A DNA stretch of 64,000 nt from Agromyces laixinhei (GCF_006337065.1 NZ_CP040872.1:1612001-1676000); one strand, 5' to 3'; counted from the first letter of the stretch, positions 33,254 through 44,410 are shown. Translations and numbers: made by a program. The notes: generated by a model not told the origin, from the letters alone.

Positions 33254-33934
33254 ATGACCTCACGCGTACTCGTCGTCGATGACGACACGGCCCTGGCCGA
33301 GATGATCGGCATCGTGCTGCGCACCGAGGGGTTCGAGCCCTTCTTCTGCGCCGACGGCACCGGGGCGCTCGCCGCCTTCCGCGAGTCGAAGCCCGACCTC
33401 GTGCTGCTCGACCTCATGTTGCCGGGCATCGACGGCATCGAGGTCTGCGGGCGCATCCGCGCCGAGTCGGGCACGCCCATCATCATGCTCACGGCGAAGA
33501 CCGACACGGCCGACGTGGTCAAGGGCCTCGAGTCCGGCGCCGACGACTACATGGTCAAGCCCTTCAATCCGAAGGAGCTCATCGCGCGCATCCGCACGCG
33601 GTTGCGGCCGACGCCCGATCAGGCCGTGTCGGCGCTCGGCATCGGCGATCTCACGATCGACGCCGCCGGCCACGAGGTACGCCGCGGCGAGTCTCGCATC
33701 AACCTCACCCCGCTCGAGTTCGACCTGCTGCTGACCCTCGCCTCCAAGCCGCAGCAGGTCTTCACCCGCGAGATGCTGCTCGAGCAGGTGTGGGGCTACC
33801 ACTACAAGGCCGACACCCGCCTCGTGAACGTGCACGTGCAGCGCCTGCGCGCGAAGGTCGAGCACGACCCCGACAATCCGCGCATCGTGATGACGGTGCG
33901 CGGCGTCGGCTATCGAGCCGGCGCGACCACCTAG
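33254..33934 (+). CDS. mtrA: Response regulator MtrA
   Basis: An OmpR-family response regulator of 226 aa, the usual MtrA length. The receiver has acidic residues D10-D11, the phospho-acceptor in LVLLDLMLPGIDG (D53) and the lysine in VKPFNP (about 103). The winged-helix domain ends with HVQRLRAKVEHDPDNPRIVMTVRGVGYRAG. MtrA controls cell division, wall remodelling and osmoprotection genes and is phosphorylated by MtrB. ATG 33254 overlaps the stop of a 3-codon ORF starting at ATG 33246, and AGGAA precedes it. Confidence 0.95.
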   Translation: MTSRVLVVDDDTALAEMIGIVLRTEGFEPFFCADGTGALAAFRESKPDLVLLDLMLPGIDGIEVCGRIRAESGTPIIMLTAKTDTADVVKGLESGADDYMVKPFNPKELIARIRTRLRPTPDQAVSALGIGDLTIDAAGHEVRRGESRINLTPLEFDLLLTLASKPQQVFTREMLLEQVWGYHYKADTRLVNVHVQRLRAKVEHDPDNPRIVMTVRGVGYRAGATT

Positions 33935-33942
33935 GCGGGCGG

Positions 33943-35691
33943 ATGTCGCAGGCGCAGGCCTCGGCACGGTTCAGTGCCGGTTCGTGGCGAGACATCATGC
34001 ATGCCCTCGCCGGCCTCCCGCGCCGGGCGGCCGAACTGTGGCGCGGTTCGCTGCAATTCCGCACCGTGATCATCACCCTCGCCCTGTCGTCGCTCGCGAT
34101 CCTCGTCATCGGGCTCTACATCTCGTTCAGCATCGCCTCGAACCTCTTCAAGACACAGCTCGACAGCGCCCTCGACGACGCGAACGACGCGACGGTCGCC
34201 GCGCAACGCATCCTCGAGGGCTCAGACGCCGCCGGCGACCGGGCATCGATGCAGCTCGTCATGGCTTCGGTCGAGCGCTCGGTGCGCAGCGTCTCGGGCA
34301 GCACCTCGATCGCGTACTTCCAGCCCTCTGACGTGTCGAGCCCGATCGCACCGCCCACCCGCATCGCACCGAGTCTCTCCGGCATCATCACGCCAGAACT
34401 GCACGAGCGCGTGCGCGACGACGACGCCGGCCAGTACTGGCAGTCGGTGGCGCTCGAGGGCGCAGACGGCGCCGACGATCCCGGCGTCGTCGTCGGCAGC
34501 ACGATCGCCGTGCCAGGGGTCGGCGACTACGAGCTCTACATCGGGTACAACTTCGCCGCCGCGCAGGAGACCCTCTCGTTCATGCAGCTCGTGGGAACGA
34601 TCGGAGCGGTCGCCCTGCTCGTGCTGTTGAGCGCGATCACCCTGCTCGTGGTGCGATGGGTGATCGAGCCGATCCGATCGGCGGCGACGACGAGTCGGCG
34701 GCTCGCGGCGGGAGACCTCGGTGTGCGCATGCCCGAGAAGGGCGAAGACGAGCTTGCGACCCTCGCAGCCTCCTTCAACGGCATGGCCGACAGCCTCCAG
34801 GCGCGCATCCGCGAGCTCGCGGAGCTCTCGGTGATGCAGCAGCGCTTCGTGTCCGACGTGTCGCACGAGCTTCGCACGCCGCTCACCACCATCCGCCTCG
34901 CGGGCGACGTGCTCTACGGCCAGCGCGACGACTTTCCGGGCCCGACCTCCCGCACCGTCGAGCTGCTGCACACGCAGACCGAGCGCTTCGAGACCCTGCT
35001 CTCCGACCTGCTCGAGATCAGCCGCTACGACGCGGGCTCGGTCGAACTCGTGACCGAGCCGACGAACCTCGTGCACCTCGCGGGCGACGCGATCGAGTCG
35101 ATGCACGAGCTCGCCCACAGCCGGGGCAGCGAGTTGCGACTCGACGCACCCGGCGGCCACCTCGACGCGACGGTCGACCCCCGTCGCATCCGCCGCATCG
35201 TCAGAAACCTGCTCGGCAACGCGATCGAGCACGGCGAGGGAAGGGCGGTCGTCGTCTCGGTCGACAGCAACGCCTCTGCGATCGCGCTGTCGGTGCGTGA
35301 CTACGGCCTCGGCATGACACCGGAGGAGTCGGCGCGCGTGTTCGACCGGTTCTGGCGGGCCGACCCGAGTCGCATGCGCACGATCGGCGGCACCGGGCTC
35401 GGGCTCGCGATCGCCCTCGAAGACGCCGTCGCGCACGGAGGCATGCTCGAAGTGTGGTCGCGGCAGGGTTCCGGCACCGTGTTCCGGCTCACCCTGCCGC
35501 GGTCCGGGGCGGGCGACGCCATCGTCTCGCCGCTGCCCCTCGAGCCCGACGACATCGATGCCACAGGGCCGCCGCCCACGGGAGCCACGCCTGCAGCCAC
35601 GTCCGAGGCGACGCACGAGACGGAGGCGTCGAGGAGCACGGCAGGCGCACAGCGGCCGGGCGCCGGCAGGTGGGAGGCACACGATGCGTAG
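33943..35691 (+). CDS. mtrB: Sensor histidine kinase MtrB
   Basis: A membrane histidine kinase of 582 aa. TM1 lies at about 42-62 (VIITLALSSLAILVIGLYISF), an extracellular sensor follows, TM2 is near 215-235, and a HAMP domain comes next (VRWVIEPIRSAATTSRRLAAGDLGVRMP). HisKA is FVSDVSHELRTPLTTIR with the phosphorylated histidine at about H308, and the HATPase boxes are NLLGNAIEHG and GTGLGLAIA. It starts 8 bp after mtrA and overlaps lpqB by 8 bp, so the three genes form the conserved mtrA-mtrB-lpqB operon. Confidence 0.94.
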   Translation: MSQAQASARFSAGSWRDIMHALAGLPRRAAELWRGSLQFRTVIITLALSSLAILVIGLYISFSIASNLFKTQLDSALDDANDATVAAQRILEGSDAAGDRASMQLVMASVERSVRSVSGSTSIAYFQPSDVSSPIAPPTRIAPSLSGIITPELHERVRDDDAGQYWQSVALEGADGADDPGVVVGSTIAVPGVGDYELYIGYNFAAAQETLSFMQLVGTIGAVALLVLLSAITLLVVRWVIEPIRSAATTSRRLAAGDLGVRMPEKGEDELATLAASFNGMADSLQARIRELAELSVMQQRFVSDVSHELRTPLTTIRLAGDVLYGQRDDFPGPTSRTVELLHTQTERFETLLSDLLEISRYDAGSVELVTEPTNLVHLAGDAIESMHELAHSRGSELRLDAPGGHLDATVDPRRIRRIVRNLLGNAIEHGEGRAVVVSVDSNASAIALSVRDYGLGMTPEESARVFDRFWRADPSRMRTIGGTGLGLAIALEDAVAHGGMLEVWSRQGSGTVFRLTLPRSGAGDAIVSPLPLEPDDIDATGPPPTGATPAATSEATHETEASRSTAGAQRPGAGRWEAHDA

Positions 35692-37381
35692 ACGTCTGGG
35701 TGTGCTCGGGGTAACCGTGTTCGCCGCGGCGACGGCGGTGCTGTTCGCGGGGTGCGTCTCCATTCCGAGCTCCGGCGGGGTCAACGCCGGGGATCCGGCG
35801 CCCGTCGAGGAATCGCTCGAGCTCGACACGATCGTGCAGCCTCCTGCGCAGGATGCGAGCCGGCTCCAGATCCTGGAGGGGTTCATCGATGCGGCGGCGA
35901 GTCCGCGCAACGGGTACCAGGTGGCACGCGACTTCTTGACGCCGGCCTTCGCCGACGAGTGGAGTGCGGGCGACGGCGCGACGATCGACGTGCTCGCCGA
36001 CCGTGAATTCAACGAGCTCGGCGAGACGACGATCGTCGTCGACGCGACCCCGGCGGCGCAGTTGTCGCCGAACGGTCAATACGACATCACGGAGTCGAGC
36101 ACGCCGATCGAGCTCCGCTACGAGTTCGAGCAGGTCGACGGGCAGTGGCGCATCTCACAGGCGCCGCCCGGACTCCTCACCGACGAGACCACGTTCACCC
36201 AGGTGTTCCGGAAGTACCCGCTCTACTTCTACTCGCCCGATTTCGACTACCTCGTGCCCGACCTGCGCTGGTTCGCCGGTCGCGACTCCGCACAGACGAG
36301 CATCGTGCGTGCCCTGCTCACCGGTCCGTCCGAGTGGCTCGCCACCGGGGTGGTGACGGCGTTCCCCGAGGGCACACGGCTGGAGTCGGCCTCGGTGCCG
36401 GTCGCCGGACGGGTGGCGAGCGTCGACCTCACCGGAGCGACCGACGACGACGTGCTCACCGTGCAGCGCATGCAGCTGCAATTGCAGCAGAGCCTCGACG
36501 GAGTGCGCGGCGTCGACGACGTCATGCTGTCGCTCAACGGGGTCGAGGAGGACGCGCCCGAACTCTCGCCCGTGCCGCTGAAGAATCCGCTGGTCGATCC
36601 GCGTCCGGTCGTCTTCGACGGCACCGCCTTCGGCTATCTCGCGAGTTCCGGCGAGGGCATCGAGCCGATCCCCGAGCTCTCACCTCAGGTGGAGGCGCTC
36701 GCCCCGACGGGCGCGGCGCTCGGGCCCGGCGGCGAGTCGGCGGCCGTGCGCGCGGCCGGGGGAGTCTCGGTCGTGCGCGCGGGCGAGGAGGCCGTGCTGC
36801 TCGACCCGCGCGACGGTCTCATCGTGCCGGCGCTCGACGCGCACGGCGTCGTCTGGTCGGTGCCGGGCGCGCTACCCGATCAGCTCGTGGTCTTCCCGGC
36901 CGGCGGGGCGACTGATCCGGTCCAGCTCCCGGTGCCGTGGAGCGGTACGTCGATCGCCGCGATCGAGATCTCTCGCGACTCCACTCGGCTCGTCGCGCTC
37001 CTCGGCGACGGCGCCGCGACGCGCTTCGTCGCCGCCTCCATCGAGCGGGATTCCGCGGGCACGCCCGTCGCACTCAGTCCGGTCACGCTCGGGCTCGCGG
37101 ATGTCGCGGGTGCACCGCTCGACGTCACATGGCTCGATTCGCGCACCGTGGCGTCGCTCACCGCGCTGCCGGGCGGCGGAACGAGGGTGATCACCCAGGA
37201 GATCGGCGGGTTCGCCGATCCGCGCCAGGGACCCGAGGGCGGCATCGCCATCGACGGCGGCAACAGCGTGCGCGACATCCGCCTGCTGACTGCCGCCGGC
37301 GACCTCGCTGCGCCGAGCGGTGTCGGCTGGCAGGCCCGCGCGAGCGGCATCCGGCTCATCGCGGCTCAGCAATCGGACTGA
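35684..37381 (+). CDS. lpqB: Lipoprotein LpqB, MtrB-associated
   Basis: A 565-aa lipoprotein. The lipobox LFAGC places the lipidated cysteine at C24. The LpqB N-terminal domain, a GerMN domain (about 190-300, FPEGTRLESASVPVAGRVASVDLTG) and a C-terminal beta-propeller-like region follow. In mycobacteria LpqB interacts with the extracellular part of MtrB and tunes MtrA phosphorylation. It is the third gene of the mtr operon. Confidence 0.93.
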   Translation: MRRRLGVLGVTVFAAATAVLFAGCVSIPSSGGVNAGDPAPVEESLELDTIVQPPAQDASRLQILEGFIDAAASPRNGYQVARDFLTPAFADEWSAGDGATIDVLADREFNELGETTIVVDATPAAQLSPNGQYDITESSTPIELRYEFEQVDGQWRISQAPPGLLTDETTFTQVFRKYPLYFYSPDFDYLVPDLRWFAGRDSAQTSIVRALLTGPSEWLATGVVTAFPEGTRLESASVPVAGRVASVDLTGATDDDVLTVQRMQLQLQQSLDGVRGVDDVMLSLNGVEEDAPELSPVPLKNPLVDPRPVVFDGTAFGYLASSGEGIEPIPELSPQVEALAPTGAALGPGGESAAVRAAGGVSVVRAGEEAVLLDPRDGLIVPALDAHGVVWSVPGALPDQLVVFPAGGATDPVQLPVPWSGTSIAAIEISRDSTRLVALLGDGAATRFVAASIERDSAGTPVALSPVTLGLADVAGAPLDVTWLDSRTVASLTALPGGGTRVITQEIGGFADPRQGPEGGIAIDGGNSVRDIRLLTAAGDLAAPSGVGWQARASGIRLIAAQQSD

Positions 37382-37476
37382 GCCGACTCCTCCTCGACAG
37401 CGCCGGTTCGAGGAGTGCCGGACACTGCGGGTGCGTCGGGCGTTTCCACCCGGTCGTCGTCGGTCAGGCTGGGCGC

Positions 37477-38154
37477 ATGCCGAACGTCGAGATCCCGCCC
37501 GGCAACGCGCGCGCCTCGGTCGGCTCGCTCATCCGGGCGTCGATGCGCGACGCGGTCGCGGTGCTCCTGCCGGTGGCGTGCTCGGGGTGCCGGGCCCCCG
37601 ATCGCGCCGTGTGCCGAGACTGCCGCCTGGCACTCGAGCCGGCGCCGCGCAGCCTCGAACGCGCCGGCCTCCGCCTCTGGACCGGCCTCGAATACTCAGG
37701 AGCCGTGGCGGCCGTGCTCGGCGCCTTCAAGGACGGCGGTCGAACGGATGCCGCGGCGGCACTCGCCCCGGCGCTGCGTGCGTCGCTCTGCGCGGCGCTC
37801 GCGGAAGTGCCCGGCTCGGTGCCGATCGAGGTGTGCACGATCCCGTCGACGCCGGCGGCGCGCCGCGCGCGGGGTTACGTTCCCGTCGACACGCTGCTCG
37901 GGCGCCTCGGTCTCCGCCCGGCGCCGGTGCTCGTGCTTGCGAGGGAACGCGCCGATCAGGCCGGCCTCGACGCCGAGGCGCGTCGGCGCAACGCCGCCGG
38001 AGGCCTCGTCGCCCGTTCGGCCAGACGACGGCTCGGGCCGGCGCCGCGCGATGCCCCACTCGCGGGCCGCCGGTTCCTCCTCGTCGACGACATCGTCACG
38101 ACCGGTTCGACCCTCGCAGAGGCGGTGCGCGCCGTCGCCGCAGCGGGGGGGTGA
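37477..38154 (+). CDS. comF: ComF-family phosphoribosyltransferase, C-terminus frameshifted
   Basis: The product has the ComF zinc knuckle (C35, C38, C46, C49 in CSGCRAPDRAVCRDC) and a PRPP-binding loop LLVDDIVTTGSTLAEA. In this frame it stops right after a run of seven G at 38145-38151. Shifting by one base yields the natural continuation GETAAIAVLAETPRR, which runs to 38302. The gene is therefore either frameshifted in this genome, phase-variable, or misread by one base in the sequence. ComF proteins act in DNA uptake or post-import handling. It lies between lpqB and hpf, as in related genomes. Confidence 0.85.
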   Translation: MPNVEIPPGNARASVGSLIRASMRDAVAVLLPVACSGCRAPDRAVCRDCRLALEPAPRSLERAGLRLWTGLEYSGAVAAVLGAFKDGGRTDAAAALAPALRASLCAALAEVPGSVPIEVCTIPSTPAARRARGYVPVDTLLGRLGLRPAPVLVLARERADQAGLDAEARRRNAAGGLVARSARRRLGPAPRDAPLAGRRFLLVDDIVTTGSTLAEAVRAVAAAGG

Positions 38155-38302
38155 GACGGCGGCGATCGCGGTGCTCGCCGAGACGCCGCGCAGGTGGCCG
38201 CACCATGCAGGGAGTTCACGGGAAACACTCCGTGACATCGCCTCGCAAGGGGGCTACGGTGGCAGGACAGGCGTGGTCGATCCACCCTTCAGAACCGGGT
38301 GA
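38145..38302 (+). pseudogene. Out-of-frame C-terminal part of comF after the G7 run
   Basis: After removal of one G from the G7 run the comF frame continues for about 50 codons. The first 15 (ETAAIAVLAETPRR) match the final beta strand and end of ComF proteins. Without the shift this segment is not translated. Confidence 0.7.
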
Positions 38303-38325
38303 CACGTCGGTGAACGGAGGTCGTC

Positions 38326-39033
38326 ATGGAACTGAACATCGTCGGACGAAACCTGGGGATCACGGACCGATTCCGCGCCTACGCGGCGGAGAAGTCCGAG
38401 AAGGTTTCTCATCTGGCAGAGCGCGCGATCTCACTCGACGTGAAGCTCAGCCGGCACAACGAGAAGAACGGAAACCCCGGGCCCGACCGCGTCGAGCTCA
38501 CCCTCTTCGGCAAAGGGCCCGTGGTCCGTGCCGAGGCAGACGGCTCCGACAAGTACGCGGCGTTCGATGTCGCACTCGGGCGATTGCTCGAGCGCATCCG
38601 GCGCGCGAAGGATCGCCGGAAGGTCCACCGCGGCGGTTCGAAGCGACCGACCTCGCTGCGCGAGGCCACCGATGCCGGGTTCTCGGAGGTCGGCGTGCAG
38701 GCCGCGGCATCCGAGGTGCTCGCACAGGTGCGCACCGGCAGCATCCCGACCGTCGACGAGAACGAACCGCACGTCGAGGAGGACGAGGTCTACAGCCCGG
38801 TCGTGATCCGTCGGAAGATGTTCGCCTCCACGCCCATGACGGTCGACGACGCGCTCTACTTCATGGAGCTCGTGGGGCACGACTTCTACCTGTTCGTCGA
38901 TGCCGAGTCCGGCCGGCCGAGCGTGGTCTACCGGCGCAAGGGCTGGGACTACGGGCTCATCGGGCTCGACCAGCAGTCCGAAGAGCGGTCGCCGACGACC
39001 TCGCCGGTCGAGATGCAACGCGCCACGGCGTGA
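38326..39033 (+). CDS. hpf: Ribosome hibernation-promoting factor, long form
   Basis: A 235-aa long HPF. The N-terminal S30AE domain covers 1-105 (ELNIVGRNLGITDRFRAYAAEKSEKVSHL and DKYAAFDVALGRLLERIRRAKDR). A linker follows, then the C-terminal dimerisation domain at about 160-220 (VVIRRKMFASTPMTVDDALYFMELVGHDFYLFVDAESGRPSVVYRRKGWDYGLI). It drives 100S ribosome dimers in stationary phase. The ATG is preceded by GGAGG, and the gene sits just upstream of secA as in other actinobacteria. Confidence 0.95.
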   Translation: MELNIVGRNLGITDRFRAYAAEKSEKVSHLAERAISLDVKLSRHNEKNGNPGPDRVELTLFGKGPVVRAEADGSDKYAAFDVALGRLLERIRRAKDRRKVHRGGSKRPTSLREATDAGFSEVGVQAAASEVLAQVRTGSIPTVDENEPHVEEDEVYSPVVIRRKMFASTPMTVDDALYFMELVGHDFYLFVDAESGRPSVVYRRKGWDYGLIGLDQQSEERSPTTSPVEMQRATA

Positions 39034-39055
39034 CATCCGCTCACTGAGCAGTACG

Positions 39056-39114
39056 TGCGCCGAGCTCGTCGAGGCAGGCCGTCAGGTCGTGATCGCTTCG
39101 ACGAGCTCGGCGCA
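39056..39114. repeat. Long REP-like hairpin between hpf and secA
   Basis: A perfect 17-bp inverted repeat TGCGCCGAGCTCGTCGA (39056-39072) and TCGACGAGCTCGGCGCA (39098-39114), with a 25-nt loop. It can act as the hpf terminator. Its core resembles the CTTCGACAAGCTC/GAGCTTGTCGAAG palindromes common between genes in many bacteria, so it may be a dispersed repeat. Confidence 0.65.
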
Positions 39115-39255
39115 TGCGTTTGGCAGGCCTTCGGCGGGCTCGGGCACGCGGCTCGTTCCCCGCTAGCATGGCTATGATGGCCGTCTGCACGGCGGCAGCG
39201 GGCGCGCCCCGATTCGATCCGCGGCCGTGCGCCCAACGACTACAGGAGAACATTC

Positions 39256-42042
<2,787 letters not shown>

Positions 42043-42050
42043 CCGACGTC

Positions 42051-42089
42051 AGGGGCCCCGGCCGGTGCAGTGCACCGACCGGGGCCTCT
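42051..42089 (+). terminator. secA terminator hairpin
   Basis: AGGGGCCCCGGCCGGTGCA pairs with TGCACCGACCGGGGCCTCT across 42051-42089 with one bulge and one G-U pair. It begins 8 nt after the secA stop and is placed between two convergent genes, so it may serve both. Confidence 0.75.
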
Positions 42090-42122
42090 CGCGTCTGTGT
42101 GCCCGATCTGCGGCGGCGTCGC

Positions 42123-42575
42123 TCAGAGCACGCCGATGGCGCTCGCGCGCCAGCGCTGGTCGAAGCCCTCGATGCGGATCGCCACTGCCCGGGAACGCGC
42201 TCGCTGGTGCACCATCACGACGGCCTCGACGACGCCGTCTGCAGGCTCGCACAGATGCACGCGGCCGACCGAGAACGCTGGGCGCTGCGGCGACTGACCC
42301 TTGACCCGACGTGCACGAGCGGCGAGCACGACTCGCTTCGACAGGTTGCGGAAGACGTCGTCGTCGACCCATCTCGCGAGCTGCTCGAGGTCGCGAGCAC
42401 CGGCCAGTGCCTCGATGATGCAGTGGGTCAGGCTACGCAGCATCGGCTCGGGGTCTGGGAGGTCGGTGCTGCGGGCCGGTTGGCGGCCGAAGTACTCGTC
42501 GTCATCGTCGAGGGCATACGCAGAAGAGGTGCGGTTCAGGGCGGTTCGGTTGCCGATCACGTCGCGTGCGGTCAT
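42123..42575 (-). CDS. Rv3235 family protein
   Basis: A 150-aa protein with a disordered N-terminus (DDDDEYFGRQP) and a C-terminal domain LTHCIIEALAGARDLEQLARWVDDDVFRNLSKR, VGRVHLCEPADGVVEAVVMVHQRARSRAVAIRIEGFDQRWRASAIGVL. This is the Rv3235 family, found downstream of secA in actinobacteria; its function is unknown. The ATG has GGAG upstream. The promoter region contains the 12-bp hairpin at 42624-42659. Confidence 0.85.
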   Translation of the reverse strand: MTARDVIGNRTALNRTSSAYALDDDDEYFGRQPARSTDLPDPEPMLRSLTHCIIEALAGARDLEQLARWVDDDVFRNLSKRVVLAARARRVKGQSPQRPAFSVGRVHLCEPADGVVEAVVMVHQRARSRAVAIRIEGFDQRWRASAIGVL

Positions 42576-42623
42576 CTGTGCTCCAAGGGGAGGAAGGCTC
42601 GCAGGACCCCTCGGCCGAGCGAC

Positions 42624-42659
42624 GGAATCACCCCCATGTGGGGGGCAGGGGGTGATTCC
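42624..42659. promoter_or_regulatory. 12-bp perfect inverted repeat in a divergent promoter region
   Basis: GGAATCACCCCC (42624-42635) and GGGGGTGATTCC (42648-42659) flank a 12-nt loop ATGTGGGGGGCA. An alternative pairing CCCCC/GGGGG within the 5' arm and loop is possible. It lies 48 bp upstream of the Rv3235-like start, so it is either a 5'-UTR structure of that gene or an operator. Because the flanking genes are divergent, a simple terminator is unlikely. Confidence 0.55.
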
Positions 42660-42710
42660 TGTGAGAACGCTAGATGAGCGGATGAAACGGTGTCAAGGAT
42701 TTTCGGGGCC

Positions 42711-42719
42711 TGTGGATAA
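42711..42719 (+). promoter_or_regulatory. TGTGGATAA motif (perfect DnaA-box sequence), copy 1
   Basis: TGTGGATAA is the exact complement of the DnaA box TTATCCACA. Extended context is CCTGTGGATAACGTTTCCGG. It is 26 bp upstream of a -10-like TACCGT (42746-42751), which in turn is 6 nt before the ATG of the hypothetical gene at 42758. Confidence 0.6.
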
Positions 42720-42757
42720 CGTTTCCGGTCGATCACGTCTCGCTGTACCGTCGCTGC

Positions 42758-43351
42758 ATGCGCTGGGATCTGCTGTTCGACGACCTCGAGTCGCAGATCG
42801 ATCAGGACCAGCGCGATGAGGAGCGAGCGCTCGCCATCGAGGAGGAGCGCCTGCGGCTCGGCCGCCTGACCCTCCGCGACCGGCTCGCTGCAATCGCCGG
42901 ATCCGATGCCGGGGGCGGTTCCGTCCGCATCGAGCTGCATGGCGGGCGCACGATCACACTGCGTCCGCAGGTCTTCGGTCGCGACTGGGTCAGTGGTCGT
43001 ATCGCAGAAGCTGCGAGCAGTGCGGCTCAGTGCGTGGTGCCGATCGCCGCGATCGCCGCGCTCCTTCCCGCCCGCGCACAACTGGAGCCGAGCCTCGAGT
43101 CGGTGCCCGAGGCATCCGCACGCATCGCCGAACGACTGGGCCTGCCATTCGTGCTGCGCGACCTCTGCCGGCGTCGCACGCCGGTTCACCTCAGCACGAT
43201 CGACGGCGATGCGACCGGCACGCTCGACCGCGTCGCGCGCGACCACGTCGACCTCGCGCTCCACGACGCCGATCGCCCGCGTCGTGAGAACGCCGTTCAC
43301 GGCTACCGCATCGTGCCGCTCGCGCGAGTGCTCGTCGTCGAGTTCAGCTGA
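42758..43351 (+). CDS. Conserved hypothetical protein
   Basis: A 197-aa soluble protein I cannot assign to a function. Residues 1-45 are strongly helical and charged (LFDDLESQIDQDQRDEERALAIEEERLRLGRLTLRDRL). A beta-rich region follows (SVRIELHGGRTITLRPQVFGRDWVSGRI), and it ends with VPLARVLVVEFS. It appears to be leaderless: a TACCGT hexamer ends 6 nt before the ATG. Its promoter shares the TGTGGATAA motif with both tad-type operons, which hints at co-regulation with pilus genes. It is convergent with the BldC-like gene. Confidence 0.7.
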   Translation: MRWDLLFDDLESQIDQDQRDEERALAIEEERLRLGRLTLRDRLAAIAGSDAGGGSVRIELHGGRTITLRPQVFGRDWVSGRIAEAASSAAQCVVPIAAIAALLPARAQLEPSLESVPEASARIAERLGLPFVLRDLCRRRTPVHLSTIDGDATGTLDRVARDHVDLALHDADRPRRENAVHGYRIVPLARVLVVEFS

Positions 43352-43355
43352 CGAC

Positions 43356-43658
43356 TCAGTGCGGTCGATCGACCGGGCGGATCCGCCCGGTGCGTGCGCC
43401 GGAGAGCTCGACGATGTTCGAGAACTCGCCCTGATTCCAGGCCGTGGACTTGCGGGTCTCCTCGTATTGGAGTTCGATCCAGACCTCGAGCTGCACGCGC
43501 TCGATGCGCCACGGGCCGGAAGTGCCGACGCGGATCGCCGGCAGCTCGCCGGATCGGATCAGTTCGTCGACGGTCGCGACGTCGACGGCGAGGATCTCGG
43601 CCGCGTCGGCGATCGTGAGGAACCGGCCGATCTCATCGCCCGAACCTGGAGTGGTCAT
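43356..43658 (-). CDS. Helix-turn-helix DNA-binding protein (BldC/excisionase-like)
   Basis: A 100-aa protein with a MerR-type winged HTH: FLTIADAAEILAVDVATVDELIRSGELPAIRVGTSGPWRIERVQLEVWIELQYEETR (residues 12-68). It lacks an effector domain, as do BldC and AlpA/Xis-like proteins. The start ATG 43658 is chosen because the domain starts soon after; earlier ATGs add low-complexity sequence. It is divergent from the SAF/CpaE operon, so it is a candidate regulator of that operon or of the TGTGGATAA-linked promoters. Confidence 0.82.
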   Translation of the reverse strand: MTTPGSGDEIGRFLTIADAAEILAVDVATVDELIRSGELPAIRVGTSGPWRIERVQLEVWIELQYEETRKSTAWNQGEFSNIVELSGARTGRIRPVDRPH

Positions 43659-43697
43659 GACTCGATTATCGACCGATCGCGGGCCGGGCGGAGCGAC

Positions 43698-43706
43698 TGT
43701 GGATAA
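43698..43706 (+). promoter_or_regulatory. TGTGGATAA motif (perfect DnaA-box sequence), copy 2
   Basis: ACTGTGGATAACTTCCGG precedes the SAF/CpaE operon. A -10-like ACGATA/GATAGA lies about 28-30 bp downstream. It lies in the divergent region shared with the BldC-like gene. Confidence 0.6.
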
Positions 43707-43780
43707 CTTCCGGCCCGTGTCGCGTGTTCGGGCGACGATAGACCACGGCGCGACCCGGCGCCGATCCGAAGGGAACGCAC

Positions 43781-44410
43781 ATGGCAGCACGTCGCGAGCG
43801 GAGCGAACGCGGAGCACTCCGGCTGGATCCGCGTCTGATCATCGGCATCGTGCTCATCGCGGGCTCGACCTTCGGCGTCTGGAGCCTCGTGACAGGGCTC
43901 GACGACGGCGTCGAGGTCTATGTCGCCCGCGACACCCTCACGCCGGGCACGCGTATCCAGGCCGACGACCTCGCAACCGAGACCGTGCGCCTCGGTGCGA
44001 GCGGCGCGCGCTACCTGGTGGCCGACGGTCTTCCCGACGACGGACTCGTCGTGGCGCGCACGATCGAGGCGGGCGAACTCGTGCCGGAGGCCGCCGTCGA
44101 CGAAGCCGACCGCACGGGCCTCGCGACCGTCGTCGTGCCGAGCAGGGGCCCGCTGCCCGCGGAGATCGCCCCGGGCGCTCGCGTCGATGTCTGGACCGCG
44201 AAGCAGGTGGAGCGCGGTGGATTCGAGCCGCCCGCCGTGCTCGTCTCGGACGCCGAGATCGCCGGAATCATCGAGAGCGAGGGCATGGTCTCGACCGACG
44301 GCACGTCCGTCGAACTCCTGATCCCGCGCGAGAAGGTCGCGGCGTTGCTCGGGGCCCTGGCCGCAGGCGACGCGATCGATCTCGTGCCGGCGCGGGCGAC
44401 GGGCGAGTGA
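43781..44410 (+). CDS. SAF domain-containing protein (CpaB/RcpC-like)
   Basis: A 209-aa protein with a basic N-terminus and one membrane helix (about 18-38, IIGIVLIAGSTFGVWSLVTGL). An extracellular SAF domain follows (EVYVARDTLTPGTRIQADDLATETVRLG, ARTIEAGELVPEAAVDE). SAF proteins of this type are Flp-pilus assembly factors (CpaB/RcpC). GAAGGGA lies upstream of ATG 43781. It forms an operon with the CpaE-like ATPase (1-bp gap), 16 kb from the tadA-tadC genes. Confidence 0.83.
   Translation: MAARRERSERGALRLDPRLIIGIVLIAGSTFGVWSLVTGLDDGVEVYVARDTLTPGTRIQADDLATETVRLGASGARYLVADGLPDDGLVVARTIEAGELVPEAAVDEADRTGLATVVVPSRGPLPAEIAPGARVDVWTAKQVERGGFEPPAVLVSDAEIAGIIESEGMVSTDGTSVELLIPREKVAALLGALAAGDAIDLVPARATGE

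Noticed and set aside
42597..42660. Rho-independent terminator at 42624-42659
   Set aside because: The flanking genes are divergent, so no transcript ends there. A regulatory role is more plausible.
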